Shown: positions 23,961 through 32,463, numbered from the stretch's first letter. The stretch: 64,000 nt of DNA from Ottowia thiooxydans DSM 14619 (GCF_000422885.1 NZ_AUGX01000001.1:187238-251237), one strand, 5' to 3'. The notes: a model not told the origin generated them from the letters alone. Made by a program: numbers and translations.

Positions 23961-24281
23961 TCACTCCGATTCGCAAACACAAAATTGCTCGTACAGCACC
24001 TGAATCACTGCTAGCGCTTTGGGACTGGTCAATGCATAGTGAATAGTTTTGCCTTCACGGCGGGTGCTCACCAGCTCCTCATCACGCAACACGGTTAGTT
24101 GCTGCGACAAAGTAGGCTGCGCGATGCCCAACAAATCTTCAAGCTCACCAACTCTACGTTCCCCTTGTGAGAGCTGGCACAGGATGAGTAGCCGGTCAGG
24201 GTTAGCCAGCACCTTCATCATTCGGCAGGCCCGGTCCGCGGCCAACTGCATTTGTTCCAGGTCCATCACGGAGTTCTTCAT
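23961..24281 (-). CDS. bigR: BigR-like ArsR-family persulfide-responsive repressor
   Basis: The 106-residue regulator contains KVLANPDRLLILCQLSQGERRVGELEDLLGIAQPTLSQQLTVLRDEELVSTRREGKTIHYAL, the complete winged helix. Cysteine in LLILCQL and the pair in EQFCVCESE near the C-terminus match the BigR/SqrR sensing cysteines. It is divergent from a persulfide dioxygenase across a perfect palindrome (24332-24370). It also heads the pmpAB-DUF442-sulP operon. It most likely represses both arms until persulfide modifies its cysteines. An upstream in-frame extension is not evident; MKNSVMD at 24281 is the natural start. Confidence 0.88.
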   Translation of the reverse strand: MKNSVMDLEQMQLAADRACRMMKVLANPDRLLILCQLSQGERRVGELEDLLGIAQPTLSQQLTVLRDEELVSTRREGKTIHYALTSPKALAVIQVLYEQFCVCESE

Positions 24282-24331
24282 CGGTACTTCTTCCAGGGGT
24301 GTGGCGGCCTACAACTTTCCATACGACAGAA

Positions 24332-24370
24332 ATAATATATTGACAAATAAACTATTTGTCAATATATTAT
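24332..24370. promoter_or_regulatory. Perfect palindrome with mirror-image sigma-70-like promoters
   Basis: ATAATATATTGACAAATA (24332-24349), centre AAC, then the exact inverse TATTTGTCAATATATTAT (24353-24370). On the plus strand TTGACA at 24340-24345 and TATATT at 24363-24368 are 17 bp apart. The symmetric minus-strand pair is TTGACA at 24362-24357 and TATATT at 24339-24334. One bound repressor would therefore shut both the bigR and the dioxygenase promoters. Confidence 0.85.
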
Positions 24371-24397
24371 CTTTAGCTTATTTGAAAGGAGCCGCCC

Positions 24398-25282
24398 ATG
24401 ACAACCGCACCGACATCAACCCCTCAGCCTCATGTGCATGGAATGTTCGACCCCGCTACATGGACGGTGTCTTATGTTGTGCACAACGGCCCTGGCAGCG
24501 AAGCAGCGATCATCGATTCAGTGCTCGACTACGACCCGAAGTCGGGCCGCACAGCGCACACCTCTGCTGACAAGGTGATCGAATATGTGCACACCCATCA
24601 GCTCAAGGTGCGATGGATCCTAGAAACTCACGCACACGCTGATCACCTTTCGGCCGCACCGTACTTGCGGGCCCATCTCGGCGGCCAAATCGGCATTGGA
24701 GGCAACATCACTGCAGTTCAAAAGGTGTTCAAGGGCGTTTTCAACCTGGAGCCGAGTTTCAAACAGGATGGCTCGCAGTTCGACCATCTTTTCCAGGAGG
24801 GAGAAAGCATCCCATTGGGCATGTTGTCTGGTGAGGTGATGTTCGTGCCAGGTCACACGCCAGCCTGTGCTGCCTATCGCTTTGGTGAAGCGGTGTTTGT
24901 GGGCGACACCCTCTTCATGCCAGACGTGGGCACTGCGCGTTGCGACTTCCCCGGCGGCGACGCCCGCGCGCTTTACGCGTCCACCCGCAAGCTGCTGAGC
25001 CTGCCACCAGAAACACGACTCTTCATGTGCCACGACTACCCTCCCAGCGACCGACCGGTGGCTTTCGATACGACGGTGGCGGAACAGCGAGCCAAAAACA
25101 TCCACGTGCATGATGGCGTGAGCGAAGACGAATTCGTGACCATGCGCACGAAGCGCGATGCCACTCTGGAGATGCCCACCTTGATCCTTCCATCGGTTCA
25201 AGTGAACATCCGCGCTGGCGAGCTGCCGCCCAAAGAAGACAACGGCGTCGCGTATCTGAAGATCCCCTTGAACGCACTTTGA
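24398..25282 (+). CDS. Persulfide dioxygenase (Blh/ETHE1-like metallo-hydrolase)
   Basis: The 294-residue protein oxidises glutathione persulfide to sulfite in this family. The metal motif HAHADH is at residues 78-83, after VRWILET. Further ligands lie in VMFVPGHTPACAAYRFGE, VFVGDTLFMPDVGTARCDFPGGDA and MCHDYPP. ATG 24398 has AAAGGAG eight bases upstream. It starts the rightward arm of the divergent BigR-controlled module. The stand-alone DUF442 gene on the other arm completes the two halves found fused in some Blh proteins. The fragment at 558 is a relative. Confidence 0.9.
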   Translation: MTTAPTSTPQPHVHGMFDPATWTVSYVVHNGPGSEAAIIDSVLDYDPKSGRTAHTSADKVIEYVHTHQLKVRWILETHAHADHLSAAPYLRAHLGGQIGIGGNITAVQKVFKGVFNLEPSFKQDGSQFDHLFQEGESIPLGMLSGEVMFVPGHTPACAAYRFGEAVFVGDTLFMPDVGTARCDFPGGDARALYASTRKLLSLPPETRLFMCHDYPPSDRPVAFDTTVAEQRAKNIHVHDGVSEDEFVTMRTKRDATLEMPTLILPSVQVNIRAGELPPKEDNGVAYLKIPLNAL

Positions 25283-25335
25283 TCAAGTGCGCCCATGGCT
25301 ATTTAGCCATCCATTTTTACTTTTGGAGAATTACC

Positions 25336-25527
25336 ATGACCAAGAACGTCGGCGGCATTGACCGCACATTGCGCATCCTCATCGGGCTGGCCTTGATTGC
25401 GGGTGCGGCTACCAACACCATCGGCATGTGGGGCTACCTGGGTGTCGTGCCCTTACTCACTGGCCTGATCGGCTGGTGTCCACCCTATGCCATCTTCGGC
25501 TTTAACACCTGCTCCCTGAAGAAGTGA
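25336..25527 (+). CDS. DUF2892 small membrane protein
   Basis: The 63-residue protein reads MTKNVGGIDRTLRILIGLAL with two membrane segments (IGLALIAGAATNTIGMWGYLGVVPLLTGLIGWCPPYAIFGF) and a C-terminal NTCSLKK. This is the DUF2892 family, often fused to or beside rhodaneses and sulfide genes. The pattern GWCPPY...NTC leaves two cysteines near the membrane surface, which may matter for sulfur transfer. GGAGA lies upstream of ATG 25336. It follows the dioxygenase by 53 bp and is probably co-transcribed with it. Exact role unknown. Confidence 0.85.
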   Translation: MTKNVGGIDRTLRILIGLALIAGAATNTIGMWGYLGVVPLLTGLIGWCPPYAIFGFNTCSLKK

Positions 25528-25611
25528 GTTGTAAGGAGGGCTGAGTCCGATCTGCCCATCAGGGTGAACGCCCCTTGAGCACATTCGCCCAAACTTATCG
25601 AAATTACCCGC

Positions 25612-26062
25612 ATGACTACAGTATCCGTTTCGCACCAACAGCAGGCCGACTACCGTTTTGAGATCCGATTTGGTGAAGGCATTTCTAGCCTGATTGCCGA
25701 CGAGCCCGCACCGCTAGGTAAGGGGGGGTGGCCCGTCTCCTGCGCAGTTGCTGTGTGCCGCGGTGGGCAACTGTCTGAGCGACTCACTTCTTTTTGCGCT
25801 GCGCAAGTTCAAGCAGGCACCCGAACCGCTGCGCTGCGAGGTGACGGCCGAGGTGGGGCGCAACCCCGAAGGAAGGCTGCGTATTCTGAGTATCCACTCC
25901 ACTATCACCCTTGGGGTAGTGGCGAATTCGCTGGAGCACTTGGAGCGGGCTTTGACGCAATTCGAGGAGTTTTGCACCGTCACCCAAAGCGTGCGCCAGG
26001 CTGTCCCGGTGCGGGTCACGGTGATCGATGCTGCCGGCCACACCCTGCGCGATCAATCCTGA
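25612..26062 (+). pseudogene. OsmC-family protein interrupted by a G7-tract frameshift
   Basis: The first frame from ATG 25612 (MTTVSVSHQQQADYRFEIRF) is good to GISSLIADEPAPLGKGG at about 25727. The family then continues in another frame as PSPAQLLCAAVGNCLSDSLLFALRKFKQAPEPLRCEVTAEVGRN to 26062. A run of seven G at 25722-25728 has one more G than needed; with six the text reads GKGGGPSPAQLL in one frame. The OsmC cysteines in LLCAAVGNC and TQFEEFCTV are both present. OsmC proteins destroy organic peroxides and can act on persulfides. The gene is broken as written, though a homopolymer sequencing error is possible. Confidence 0.75.
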
Positions 26063-26071
26063 GCTGGCGCC

Positions 26072-26530
26072 ATGAAAATCAAGGCCCTCCTTGTCGAAAG
26101 CTTCCGCTCTGGGACTATCGCCTCCGTGGCCATCGTTCCGCTGAGTCCGATCTTCAAAGCGGCGGGCCTGCGCATCGGCCACTACGGCCCGAAATTCGCG
26201 GGGCTGTACGTCAGCGCCCCCCAACCCTGGTTACTTTTTGTGCAACACCTAGTCATCGGCTGGGTTTCAGCGCTGCCTTTGCTCCTCGTCTTTCTGGCCA
26301 CCCAAGCCGGACGATGGCCAGTAATGACCGGTGCTGCGTATGGGGCGGCTTACTATGTGGCGATCAACTCGCTGGCATTGCCGATCTATTTCAACGACCC
26401 GCTTCCCTGGCAACTTGGAGCCTCCACCGTGCTACCCAGCCTTATCGGCCATGTGATCTTCGGCGCGGTGATCGGCCGAACATCACGGCATTTTGTGACC
26501 CGTACCAACCCGCGACGGGTTGTGATGTGA
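26072..26530 (+). CDS. Small integral membrane protein
   Basis: The 152-residue product has an amphipathic start (MKIKALLVESFRSGTIASVA) and about four hydrophobic segments, including LLFVQHLVIGWVSALPLLLVFLA and VLPSLIGHVIFGAVIGRTSR. I do not recognise a family with certainty; YagU-like membrane proteins are a distant possibility. It starts nine bases after the OsmC stop and lies 25 bp before a hydrolase gene, so it is part of the rightward operon. No cysteine-rich motif or metal site is visible. Function unknown. Confidence 0.6.
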   Translation: MKIKALLVESFRSGTIASVAIVPLSPIFKAAGLRIGHYGPKFAGLYVSAPQPWLLFVQHLVIGWVSALPLLLVFLATQAGRWPVMTGAAYGAAYYVAINSLALPIYFNDPLPWQLGASTVLPSLIGHVIFGAVIGRTSRHFVTRTNPRRVVM

Positions 26531-26555
26531 GGCAGGTCGATTTGACCGGGCGCCC

Positions 26556-27470
26556 ATGACCGCGGTGCTTGGGGCAGCGGCCACGCTGGGCGGCGTCTGG
26601 GCACTTCGCAAGTTGGCCCACAGAGGCATCGTGCGCGGGTTGCGCGCGCCGCGAGTGCCTCATGAGCCCTTGGACGATGCATTTGGCTTGACCTCGGATC
26701 GTGTTCGGCAAGTCCATGTCCCAACTGCGGGTGGCAAACACCTGGCCGCCTGGTTGGTGTCACCACCGCAAACCGTAGCGGCGCCAGCACCTGCAGTGCT
26801 GGTTATGCACGGCTGGGGCGCCAACGCCTCCATGATGGGACCCGTGGTGCCACCGCTGCACGCCGCCGGATTTGCTGTGTTGCTGCTGGACGCCCGGTGC
26901 CATGGGCACAGCGACGATGAGACGTTCACATCGATGCCGCGCTTCGCCGAAGACATTGCCGCTGGTCTCGCATGGCTCAAGCACCAACCCAACATCGCCG
27001 CTGACCGCGTAGCGCTGCTGGGCCACTCGGTTGGAGCGGCTGCAGCGTTGCTGCATGCCGCACGTCACCATGACGTCGGCGCTGTGGTCAGCCTGTCTGC
27101 GTTTGCCCATCCCGCCGAGGTGATGCGCCGCTTCATGGCAGATAAGCAGATCCCATATGGACTGCTTGGCTGGTATGTGATGCGGCATGTGCAGCGGGTC
27201 ATCGGCGTCACTTTTGACGAGATTGCTCCATTGGGAACGTTGCCTGCCGTGCGCTGTCCAATCCTCTTGGTGCATGGTCTGCGGGACCGCACCGTTCCGG
27301 TGGATGATGCTTACCGTCTGCTGGCAACATCCAGCAATGCGCGTCTGCTGCTGGTGGAAGGAGACCACGACCTGCGCGAAGCCATGGCACCCCACGTGCA
27401 CGCCCTGGTGAGCTTTCTGCATCGCGCAATTGAAACGGCCACCTCCGCTCCGAGAACCGGAGCCGACTGA
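26556..27470 (+). CDS. Alpha/beta hydrolase
   Basis: The 304-residue protein has an N-terminal hydrophobic stretch and then the hydrolase core. APAVLVMHGWGANASMM supplies the oxyanion strand, LLGHSVGAAAALLHA gives the nucleophile elbow GHSVG, CPILLVHGLRDRTVPVDDAYRL carries the aspartate, and VEGDHDL the final histidine. All triad positions are thus visible. It is of the serine aminopeptidase S33/lysophospholipase-like group. The substrate is unknown. The gene lies inside the operon that follows the persulfide dioxygenase, where thioesters might be targets, but that is speculation. Confidence 0.8.
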   Translation: MTAVLGAAATLGGVWALRKLAHRGIVRGLRAPRVPHEPLDDAFGLTSDRVRQVHVPTAGGKHLAAWLVSPPQTVAAPAPAVLVMHGWGANASMMGPVVPPLHAAGFAVLLLDARCHGHSDDETFTSMPRFAEDIAAGLAWLKHQPNIAADRVALLGHSVGAAAALLHAARHHDVGAVVSLSAFAHPAEVMRRFMADKQIPYGLLGWYVMRHVQRVIGVTFDEIAPLGTLPAVRCPILLVHGLRDRTVPVDDAYRLLATSSNARLLLVEGDHDLREAMAPHVHALVSFLHRAIETATSAPRTGAD

Positions 27471-27474
27471 ATCC

Positions 27475-28305
27475 ATGCTGTCTTTGTCCCTAGGCCCAAT
27501 TGCCCTGCCTCTGGCGTCCGTTCTTCTGTTGATCGCGATCTGGGGGAGCTCGTGGCTGGCCAGTCGCCTGGCTCGCCAGGGCGCGGACAAGGTACCGGGA
27601 GAACAGGCGGGACGCACGGTTACCCACGCGGCGCTGTTAGGTCTGGTGGCGGCGCGGCTGGCCTACCTCGTGTGGCACGCGGATGCATATCTTGCATCGC
27701 CGTGGGCGGCATTCGATCTGCGCGATGGTGGATGGAGTGCGCCGGCAGGGCTGGTGGCTGGGGTGGCGTGGCTGGCATGGCGCGGCTCGGTCACGCCTTG
27801 GCTGCGCAGGCCGCTGGCGGTGAGCAGCACAGCGGGTGTCGCTTTCTGGTGGCTGGCAACCCTGGCCAGCGGGCTGGCCGGTACCCACAGCCTGCCCCCC
27901 GTTCAACTGGTTCGGATCGAGGATGCACGGGTGCTCAGCCTCACCGAGGCTGCGCGCGGGCGTCCAGTGGTGGTCAACCTGTGGGCCAGCTGGTGCGGTC
28001 CTTGCCGGGCGGAAATGCCGATGCTGGCGGCCGCTCAGCAGCGAGAACCCACGGTGGCCTTTCTTTTCGTTAACCAGGGCGAATCGCCCGCCACCGTGCA
28101 AAGCTTCCTGCACCAACAAGGTTTCACCCTGCGCGAGGTGCTGCTGGACAGCGGGTCCTCGCTCGGACAAGCCATCGCATCACGCGGTCTGCCCATCACG
28201 CTCTTCTTTGATGCCAAGGGCAGACAAGTCGATGCACATTTCGGCATCCTCAACCCCGCCGCGCTGGAGAGTCGCCTGCGCCAACTACGAACCGCCCCCA
28301 GATGA
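27475..28305 (+). CDS. TlpA-family thioredoxin with an N-terminal membrane domain
   Basis: The first ~135 residues are membrane-spanning. They contain AARLAYLVWHADAYLASPWAAFDLRDGGW, which resembles part of a prolipoprotein diacylglyceryl transferase (Lgt) domain. The rest is a TlpA-like thioredoxin fold facing the periplasm: VVVNLWASWCGPCRAEMPML with Cys174 and Cys177, LFVNQGES, and the cis-proline loop RGLPITLFFD. It likely reduces or transfers disulfides outside the cytoplasm. The start ATG 27475 lies four bases after the hydrolase stop. Such Lgt-like/TlpA fusions occur in some beta-proteobacteria; no lipid transferase activity should be assumed. Confidence 0.8.
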   Translation: MLSLSLGPIALPLASVLLLIAIWGSSWLASRLARQGADKVPGEQAGRTVTHAALLGLVAARLAYLVWHADAYLASPWAAFDLRDGGWSAPAGLVAGVAWLAWRGSVTPWLRRPLAVSSTAGVAFWWLATLASGLAGTHSLPPVQLVRIEDARVLSLTEAARGRPVVVNLWASWCGPCRAEMPMLAAAQQREPTVAFLFVNQGESPATVQSFLHQQGFTLREVLLDSGSSLGQAIASRGLPITLFFDAKGRQVDAHFGILNPAALESRLRQLRTAPR

Positions 28306-28958
28306 GCACCCCCACCCAGAACATGACCTCGAAAAACACCCCAGCGTTCAGCGATCCAGCCAACACCTGGAATCAGCGTTTCGCCGCACCCGGCTTCCTG
28401 TTCGGCGCCGAGCCCAATGGATGGTTGCGCGAGCATGCCCACGTCTGGTCACCAGGCGAGCAGGTTCTGTGCGTGGCCGATGGCGAAGGTCGCAACAGTG
28501 TCTGGTTGGCGGAACAAGGGTTGAAGGTTGATGCATTCGACATCGCGGCAACCGGCGTGGCCAAAGCCCGGGAACTCGCGGCGCAGCGGGGCGTGACGGT
28601 CAACTTCGCAGTGGCCGACTGTGATGCCTACGCCTGGCCAGACGCTGCCCTCGACGGGGTTGCGGCCATCTTCGTGCAGTTTGCCGATCCGGACTTGCGC
28701 GCGCGCCTGTTTGCCAGCATGGTGCGCTCCCTGAAACCCGGCGGATGGCTCGTGCTGCAGGGCTACACCCCCCGGCAGCTTGACTACCGCACAGGGGGGC
28801 CGCCCTTGGTGTCGCACCTCTACACAGAATCCTTGTTGCGGGAAGCCTTTAGCGAGCTCGACATTGACACCTTGCGCGAATACGAAGCCGAGCTGGCCGA
28901 GGGCAGCGGTCACCATGGCCGCTCTGCGCTGATCGGCATGGTCGCGCGTCGCCTGTGA
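28302..28958 (+). CDS. Class I SAM-dependent methyltransferase (TehB-like)
   Basis: The 218-residue protein overlaps the TlpA gene by ATGA. The methyltransferase motifs are EQVLCVADGEGRNSVWLAEQG (SAM-binding motif I, with D-G-E-G-R-N), VDAFDIAATGVAKARELA, and VAAIFVQFADPDLRARLF. FLFGAEPNGWLREHA near the start is typical of the TehB/thiol methyltransferase-like group. Such enzymes may methylate thiols, sulfide, tellurite or selenite. In a persulfide operon methylation of a sulfur compound is plausible, but not demonstrated. Coding quality and coupling are good. Confidence 0.8.
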   Translation: MSTPTQNMTSKNTPAFSDPANTWNQRFAAPGFLFGAEPNGWLREHAHVWSPGEQVLCVADGEGRNSVWLAEQGLKVDAFDIAATGVAKARELAAQRGVTVNFAVADCDAYAWPDAALDGVAAIFVQFADPDLRARLFASMVRSLKPGGWLVLQGYTPRQLDYRTGGPPLVSHLYTESLLREAFSELDIDTLREYEAELAEGSGHHGRSALIGMVARRL

Positions 28959-28973
28959 AAACGGGGGGTCGAC

Positions 28974-29438
28974 ATGAGCGATAACGGTGTGCAACGCACG
29001 CTGGGCAGCGTCCTGGTGGCCTTGCAATTCGGGTTGATCGTGCTGCTGGCGTGGCTGGGATTGCCTTCATTCTTGTCGGACCAGGCGCCTGCTGGTGCCT
29101 GGGTTACCTCAGTCGCAGGCGCGTTTGTGGGGATCTGGGCAGTGTCAACCAACCGGCCGGGCAACTTCAACATCAGGCCTGTACCGCGCGCCGGAGCGCG
29201 ACTGGTCCAGCAGGGCCCCTACCGGTGGATCCGCCACCCGATGTACACCGCGGTGATGGCGTGTGGCATTGCAGCCGCATGGGCCAACACAACCTGGCTG
29301 GCCTGGCTGGCCCTCGGTGCGCTGGTTGCCGTGCTGGTCAGCAAGGCTGTGCTGGAGGAGCGCTGGATGCTTATGGCGCACCCGGGCTATGCGGCCTACC
29401 GACGGGACACGTGCTGGTTTCTGCCGTGGATCGCCTAG
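28974..29438 (+). CDS. Isoprenylcysteine methyltransferase-like membrane protein
   Basis: The 154-residue protein has four to five membrane helices and the ICMT signature at its end: GPYRWIRHPMYTAVMACGIAAAWA and LEERWMLMAHPGYAAYRRDT. The RHPMY and EER motifs bind SAM and methyl acceptor in this family. Bacterial members such as MddA methylate hydrogen sulfide or methanethiol to methylated sulfides. That would fit the sulfur setting and the preceding TehB-like gene, but other isoprenoid- or thiol-type acceptors are possible. It starts 15 bp after the previous gene. Confidence 0.75.
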   Translation: MSDNGVQRTLGSVLVALQFGLIVLLAWLGLPSFLSDQAPAGAWVTSVAGAFVGIWAVSTNRPGNFNIRPVPRAGARLVQQGPYRWIRHPMYTAVMACGIAAAWANTTWLAWLALGALVAVLVSKAVLEERWMLMAHPGYAAYRRDTCWFLPWIA

Positions 29439-29517
29439 CCTCGCGGTATGGCGTCCGGCCAACAGCGATACGTCTACACGCCTCGAACCTTGTCCAAGCC
29501 TCAGTTTCACATCAACC

Positions 29518-30231
29518 ATGATCCCCATTCATACCCAATCCGCCTGGCGCGGCACCTCCGACTGCAGGTCGTGTGCAGTGCGTGAGGTCGCCCTGTTCTC
29601 CAACCTCAACGAGGAGGACTTTGCCCTCATCCACGCGCCCATTGATGACATGGCGTACCGGGCGCACCAGGTGCTGTTCAACGAGGGGGACGCAGCGGGT
29701 GGCATCTTCACATTGCGCTCCGGCATGCTCAAACTGTCCCGAATCACAGGTGACGGGCGCCGACGCATCCTGCGCTTGCTGCGTCCGGGCGATGTGGTCG
29801 GCCTGGAGGCGCTGACCACCGGCCGCTACGACAGCGAGGCGGCCGCGCTGACTGATGTGACGCTGTGCCGCATTCCAACCGAGGTGGTGCACAAGCTGAA
29901 TCTGAACTCGCCGCGCATGCACGCAGGCCTGCTCGACAAGTGGCAGAAGGCGCTGCGAGAAGCCGACGACTGGCTGGCCTCGATCAACTTCGGCACCGCG
30001 CAACAGCGGGTCTGCCAGTTCATCCTCAAGATGCGCCACACCACCGATCCGGCCTTCGTCACGCTGTTCTCGCGCGAGGACATGGGCGCCATGATGGACC
30101 TGAAACAGGAGACGGTGAGTCGCGAAATTTCTGCGTTGGTGAAAGCAGGTGCCTTGCAGCCAGTGGACAAACTGGGCCGTCTGTACCGCATCATGGACGA
30201 ATCGCTGCTGCAACCCGGCTCCAACCTTTGA
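29518..30231 (+). CDS. Crp/Fnr-family transcriptional regulator
   Basis: The 237-residue regulator starts MIPIHTQSAWRGTSDCRSCA. A cyclic-nucleotide-type beta barrel follows (YRAHQVLFNEGDAAGGIFTLRSGMLKLSRITGDGRRRILRLLRPGDVVG) and then the Crp HTH (LFSREDMGAMMDLKQETVSREISALVKAGAL). The N-terminal CRSC pair recalls Fnr-like proteins, but a full four-cysteine [4Fe-4S] set is not seen. It may respond to redox or sulfur conditions and regulate this cluster or the nearby bd oxidase. It ends 153 bp before the peroxiredoxin gene. Confidence 0.85.
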   Translation: MIPIHTQSAWRGTSDCRSCAVREVALFSNLNEEDFALIHAPIDDMAYRAHQVLFNEGDAAGGIFTLRSGMLKLSRITGDGRRRILRLLRPGDVVGLEALTTGRYDSEAAALTDVTLCRIPTEVVHKLNLNSPRMHAGLLDKWQKALREADDWLASINFGTAQQRVCQFILKMRHTTDPAFVTLFSREDMGAMMDLKQETVSREISALVKAGALQPVDKLGRLYRIMDESLLQPGSNL

Positions 30232-30384
30232 AGCGCAGCCGCCTGAGGCTATTAGCGTCATAGGATATGACAAACGCCGCCATGATCCATGTCATGAGCG
30301 GTGTTCCGTGGTGGGTCGACACTGAACCCATCGAACAGCCAACCGCTGTTCGGTTCATTGTTCAACCTTCCAACGGAGTCCCTC

Positions 30385-31029
30385 ATGGAAAACGCATCAA
30401 ACTCAAGCTTTCCCCGCCTTAACGAAGCCGCACCGGCGTTCAAAGCCAACACGACCCACGGCGAGCGCAGCCTGGACGACTACAAAGGCACGTGGCTGAT
30501 CCTGTTCTCGCACCCAGCTGACTTCACGCCCGTGTGTACCACCGAGTTCATCGCCTTCGCCAAGGCTTCAGACACCTTCAAGAGCATGAACTGCGAACTG
30601 CTGGGTCTGTCTATCGACAGCATTTACTCGCACTTGGCCTGGATGCAAAGCATCAAGACTAGCTTCGGCGTGGAGATTCCCTTCCCCATCATTGACGACA
30701 TCAAGATGGATGTGGCACGTGCCTACGGGATGATCCACCCGGGCGCGGCGGACACCCAAGCTGTGCGCGCCACATTCTTCATCGACCCCGAAGGCAAGCT
30801 GCGCGCCATGGTGTATTACCCCATGAGCAATGGCCGCTCAATCGACGAATTCGTGCGCCTTCTGACCGCCATGCAGACCAGCGACGCCCACAAGATCGCC
30901 ACCCCCGAAGGCTGGACGCCGGGCTGCGATGTCATCGTGCCGCCACCCAAGACACCGGCCGCTATCGAAGCGCGCAAGGGCGAGGGCTACGCCATGAAAG
31001 ACTGGTACTTCTCGACCCGTAAGCTCTGA
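30385..31029 (+). CDS. 1-Cys peroxiredoxin (Prx6 type)
   Basis: The 214-residue protein contains SHPADFTPVCTTEFIAFAK, with the peroxidatic Cys51 in the PxxxTxxC motif. The long C-terminal domain (GWTPGCDVIVPPPKTPAAIEARKGEGYAMKDWYFSTRKL) is that of the Prx6/AhpC2 group. It reduces hydrogen peroxide and organic peroxides, and may act on persulfides. ATG 30385 is chosen after an ACGGAG site; an in-frame extension to 30301 looks untranslated. It lies alone with the regulator upstream and a convergent sigma-54 activator gene downstream. Confidence 0.88.
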   Translation: MENASNSSFPRLNEAAPAFKANTTHGERSLDDYKGTWLILFSHPADFTPVCTTEFIAFAKASDTFKSMNCELLGLSIDSIYSHLAWMQSIKTSFGVEIPFPIIDDIKMDVARAYGMIHPGAADTQAVRATFFIDPEGKLRAMVYYPMSNGRSIDEFVRLLTAMQTSDAHKIATPEGWTPGCDVIVPPPKTPAAIEARKGEGYAMKDWYFSTRKL

Positions 31030-31053
31030 ACCTGGCAGCCCGGGTTCCGTGCT

Positions 31054-32463
31054 TCAAGCCGCGTCAGGGGCGTCACCGATCTCGCGAAGCTTGCGGTAGA
31101 GAGACCGCTCGCTAATTCCGAGTTTTTCCGCCAGTTCGGCGCGGCTGCCGCGGTGGGCCTTGAGTTGGGCCTGCAGGGCGGCACGCTCGACGCTTCGCAA
31201 TGAAGACTCCGCGCCGGATGCTGTGGCCTCCGGCGCTTCTGCGTGTTGCAATGCCACCGGCGAAGGCCTCGCGTCGGTACCCAGTGCGCGCTCCACATGC
31301 ACTGGCTCGATACTGTGGCCGTCGGCCAGCAAGGCGGCGCGCTCCAGAACATTGCGCAGCTCACGCACATTGCCCGGGAACGGATAGCGCTGGAGCAAGG
31401 CCAGCGTATCTGCAGACAGGCTCAGACGCCGTTGCGGCGCCACCCGCTCCAGCAGCGCTGCCGCCAGCAGCGCAATGTCGTCTCCCCGTTCCCGCAGCGC
31501 CGGCAGGGCAATGGGGAATGTGCTGAGCCGGTAATACAGGTCTTCGCGGAAGCGCCCGTCGGTCACCATGGCCTTGAGGTCGCGGTGTGTGGCCGAGACC
31601 ACGCGCACATCGGTGCGCCTCAGCTCGTTGCTGCCAACGCGGCGGTAGGTGCCGCTCTCCAGCAGGCGTAACAGCTTAACTTGCATGGCCAGCGGAATGT
31701 CGCCTACTTCATCCAGAAACAAAGTACCGCCACTGGCGGCTTCCACCAACCCGGGCTTGCTGGTATTGGCACCAGTGAAGGCGCCTCGTTCGTGGCCGAA
31801 CAGTTCACTCTCGAACAGGGTCTCGGGCAGGCTCGCGCAGTCCACCACCACCAGCGGGTGGGTTGCGCGCGGGCTGGCATCGTGCACAGCCTGGGCTACC
31901 AACTCCTTGCCGGTGCCCGACTCTCCGAGCAGCAGCACGCTGGCCTGCGACGGCCCAACCCGAGCCACCAGCTCCAGCATGCGCTGGAAGGCCGGCGAAC
32001 GGCCCACCAGTCCCTGCCGCACGGGCTGACCCTGGGCCACGCGCAAGGGCTCCATCTTCTCCACGAAATATGCCTGTTCACCCGTGGCATCCAGCAGTGG
32101 CACCAGCTCGATGTTCACGTACGACTCGCCCTGGGGCGTGTGGTGCAGGTGCAGCACGCGTTCGCGCTGGCCCGACTCGCGCGCACGCGCCAGAGGGCAG
32201 CTTTCACCCGCCTGGTCACACGGCACGCTGAAGTGGTGGGATACCTCGTAGCAAGTGCGCCCGACCACCGAGGCGCGCGGGCTGAACTGGCTACGGTAGG
32301 CCGCATTGGCGGCCAGGATACGGTACTGGCGGTCCAGCAGGATGTGTGGCTCGGCCAGGCTTTCCAGGTACGAGAGCAGTTCGGGCAACACGTGGGCCAT
32401 CGGGTGGGTCTTTCGGAACATTGCACTGGATTCCAGCGGGAACCTGCGGTCAATCGCTGCCAA
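31054..32463 (-). CDS. PAS-AAA+-Fis sigma-54-dependent activator
   Basis: The 469-residue protein has a PAS domain first (EPHILLDRQYRILAANAAYRSQFS...CYEVSHHFSVPCDQAGESCPLARA). The AAA+ domain follows with LLLGESGTGKELVAQAVH (Walker A), FGHERGAFTGANTSKPG (the GAFTGA loop that contacts sigma-54) and GGTLFLDEVGDIPL (Walker B). A Fis-type HTH ends it (AELAEKLGISERSLYRKLREIG). It is divergent from cydAB, which has a sigma-54 promoter, so it very probably activates that operon. The PAS cysteines may sense redox, NO or sulfide. The start could also be MFRKTHPMAH, 14 residues in. Confidence 0.9.
   Translation of the reverse strand: MAAIDRRFPLESSAMFRKTHPMAHVLPELLSYLESLAEPHILLDRQYRILAANAAYRSQFSPRASVVGRTCYEVSHHFSVPCDQAGESCPLARARESGQRERVLHLHHTPQGESYVNIELVPLLDATGEQAYFVEKMEPLRVAQGQPVRQGLVGRSPAFQRMLELVARVGPSQASVLLLGESGTGKELVAQAVHDASPRATHPLVVVDCASLPETLFESELFGHERGAFTGANTSKPGLVEAASGGTLFLDEVGDIPLAMQVKLLRLLESGTYRRVGSNELRRTDVRVVSATHRDLKAMVTDGRFREDLYYRLSTFPIALPALRERGDDIALLAAALLERVAPQRRLSLSADTLALLQRYPFPGNVRELRNVLERAALLADGHSIEPVHVERALGTDARPSPVALQHAEAPEATASGAESSLRSVERAALQAQLKAHRGSRAELAEKLGISERSLYRKLREIGDAPDAA

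Noticed and set aside
25612-26559. A 315-residue continuous frame
   Set aside because: After about 25727 it is an out-of-frame reading of the OsmC second half and of the next membrane protein gene; only the first ~40 residues look like a protein family.
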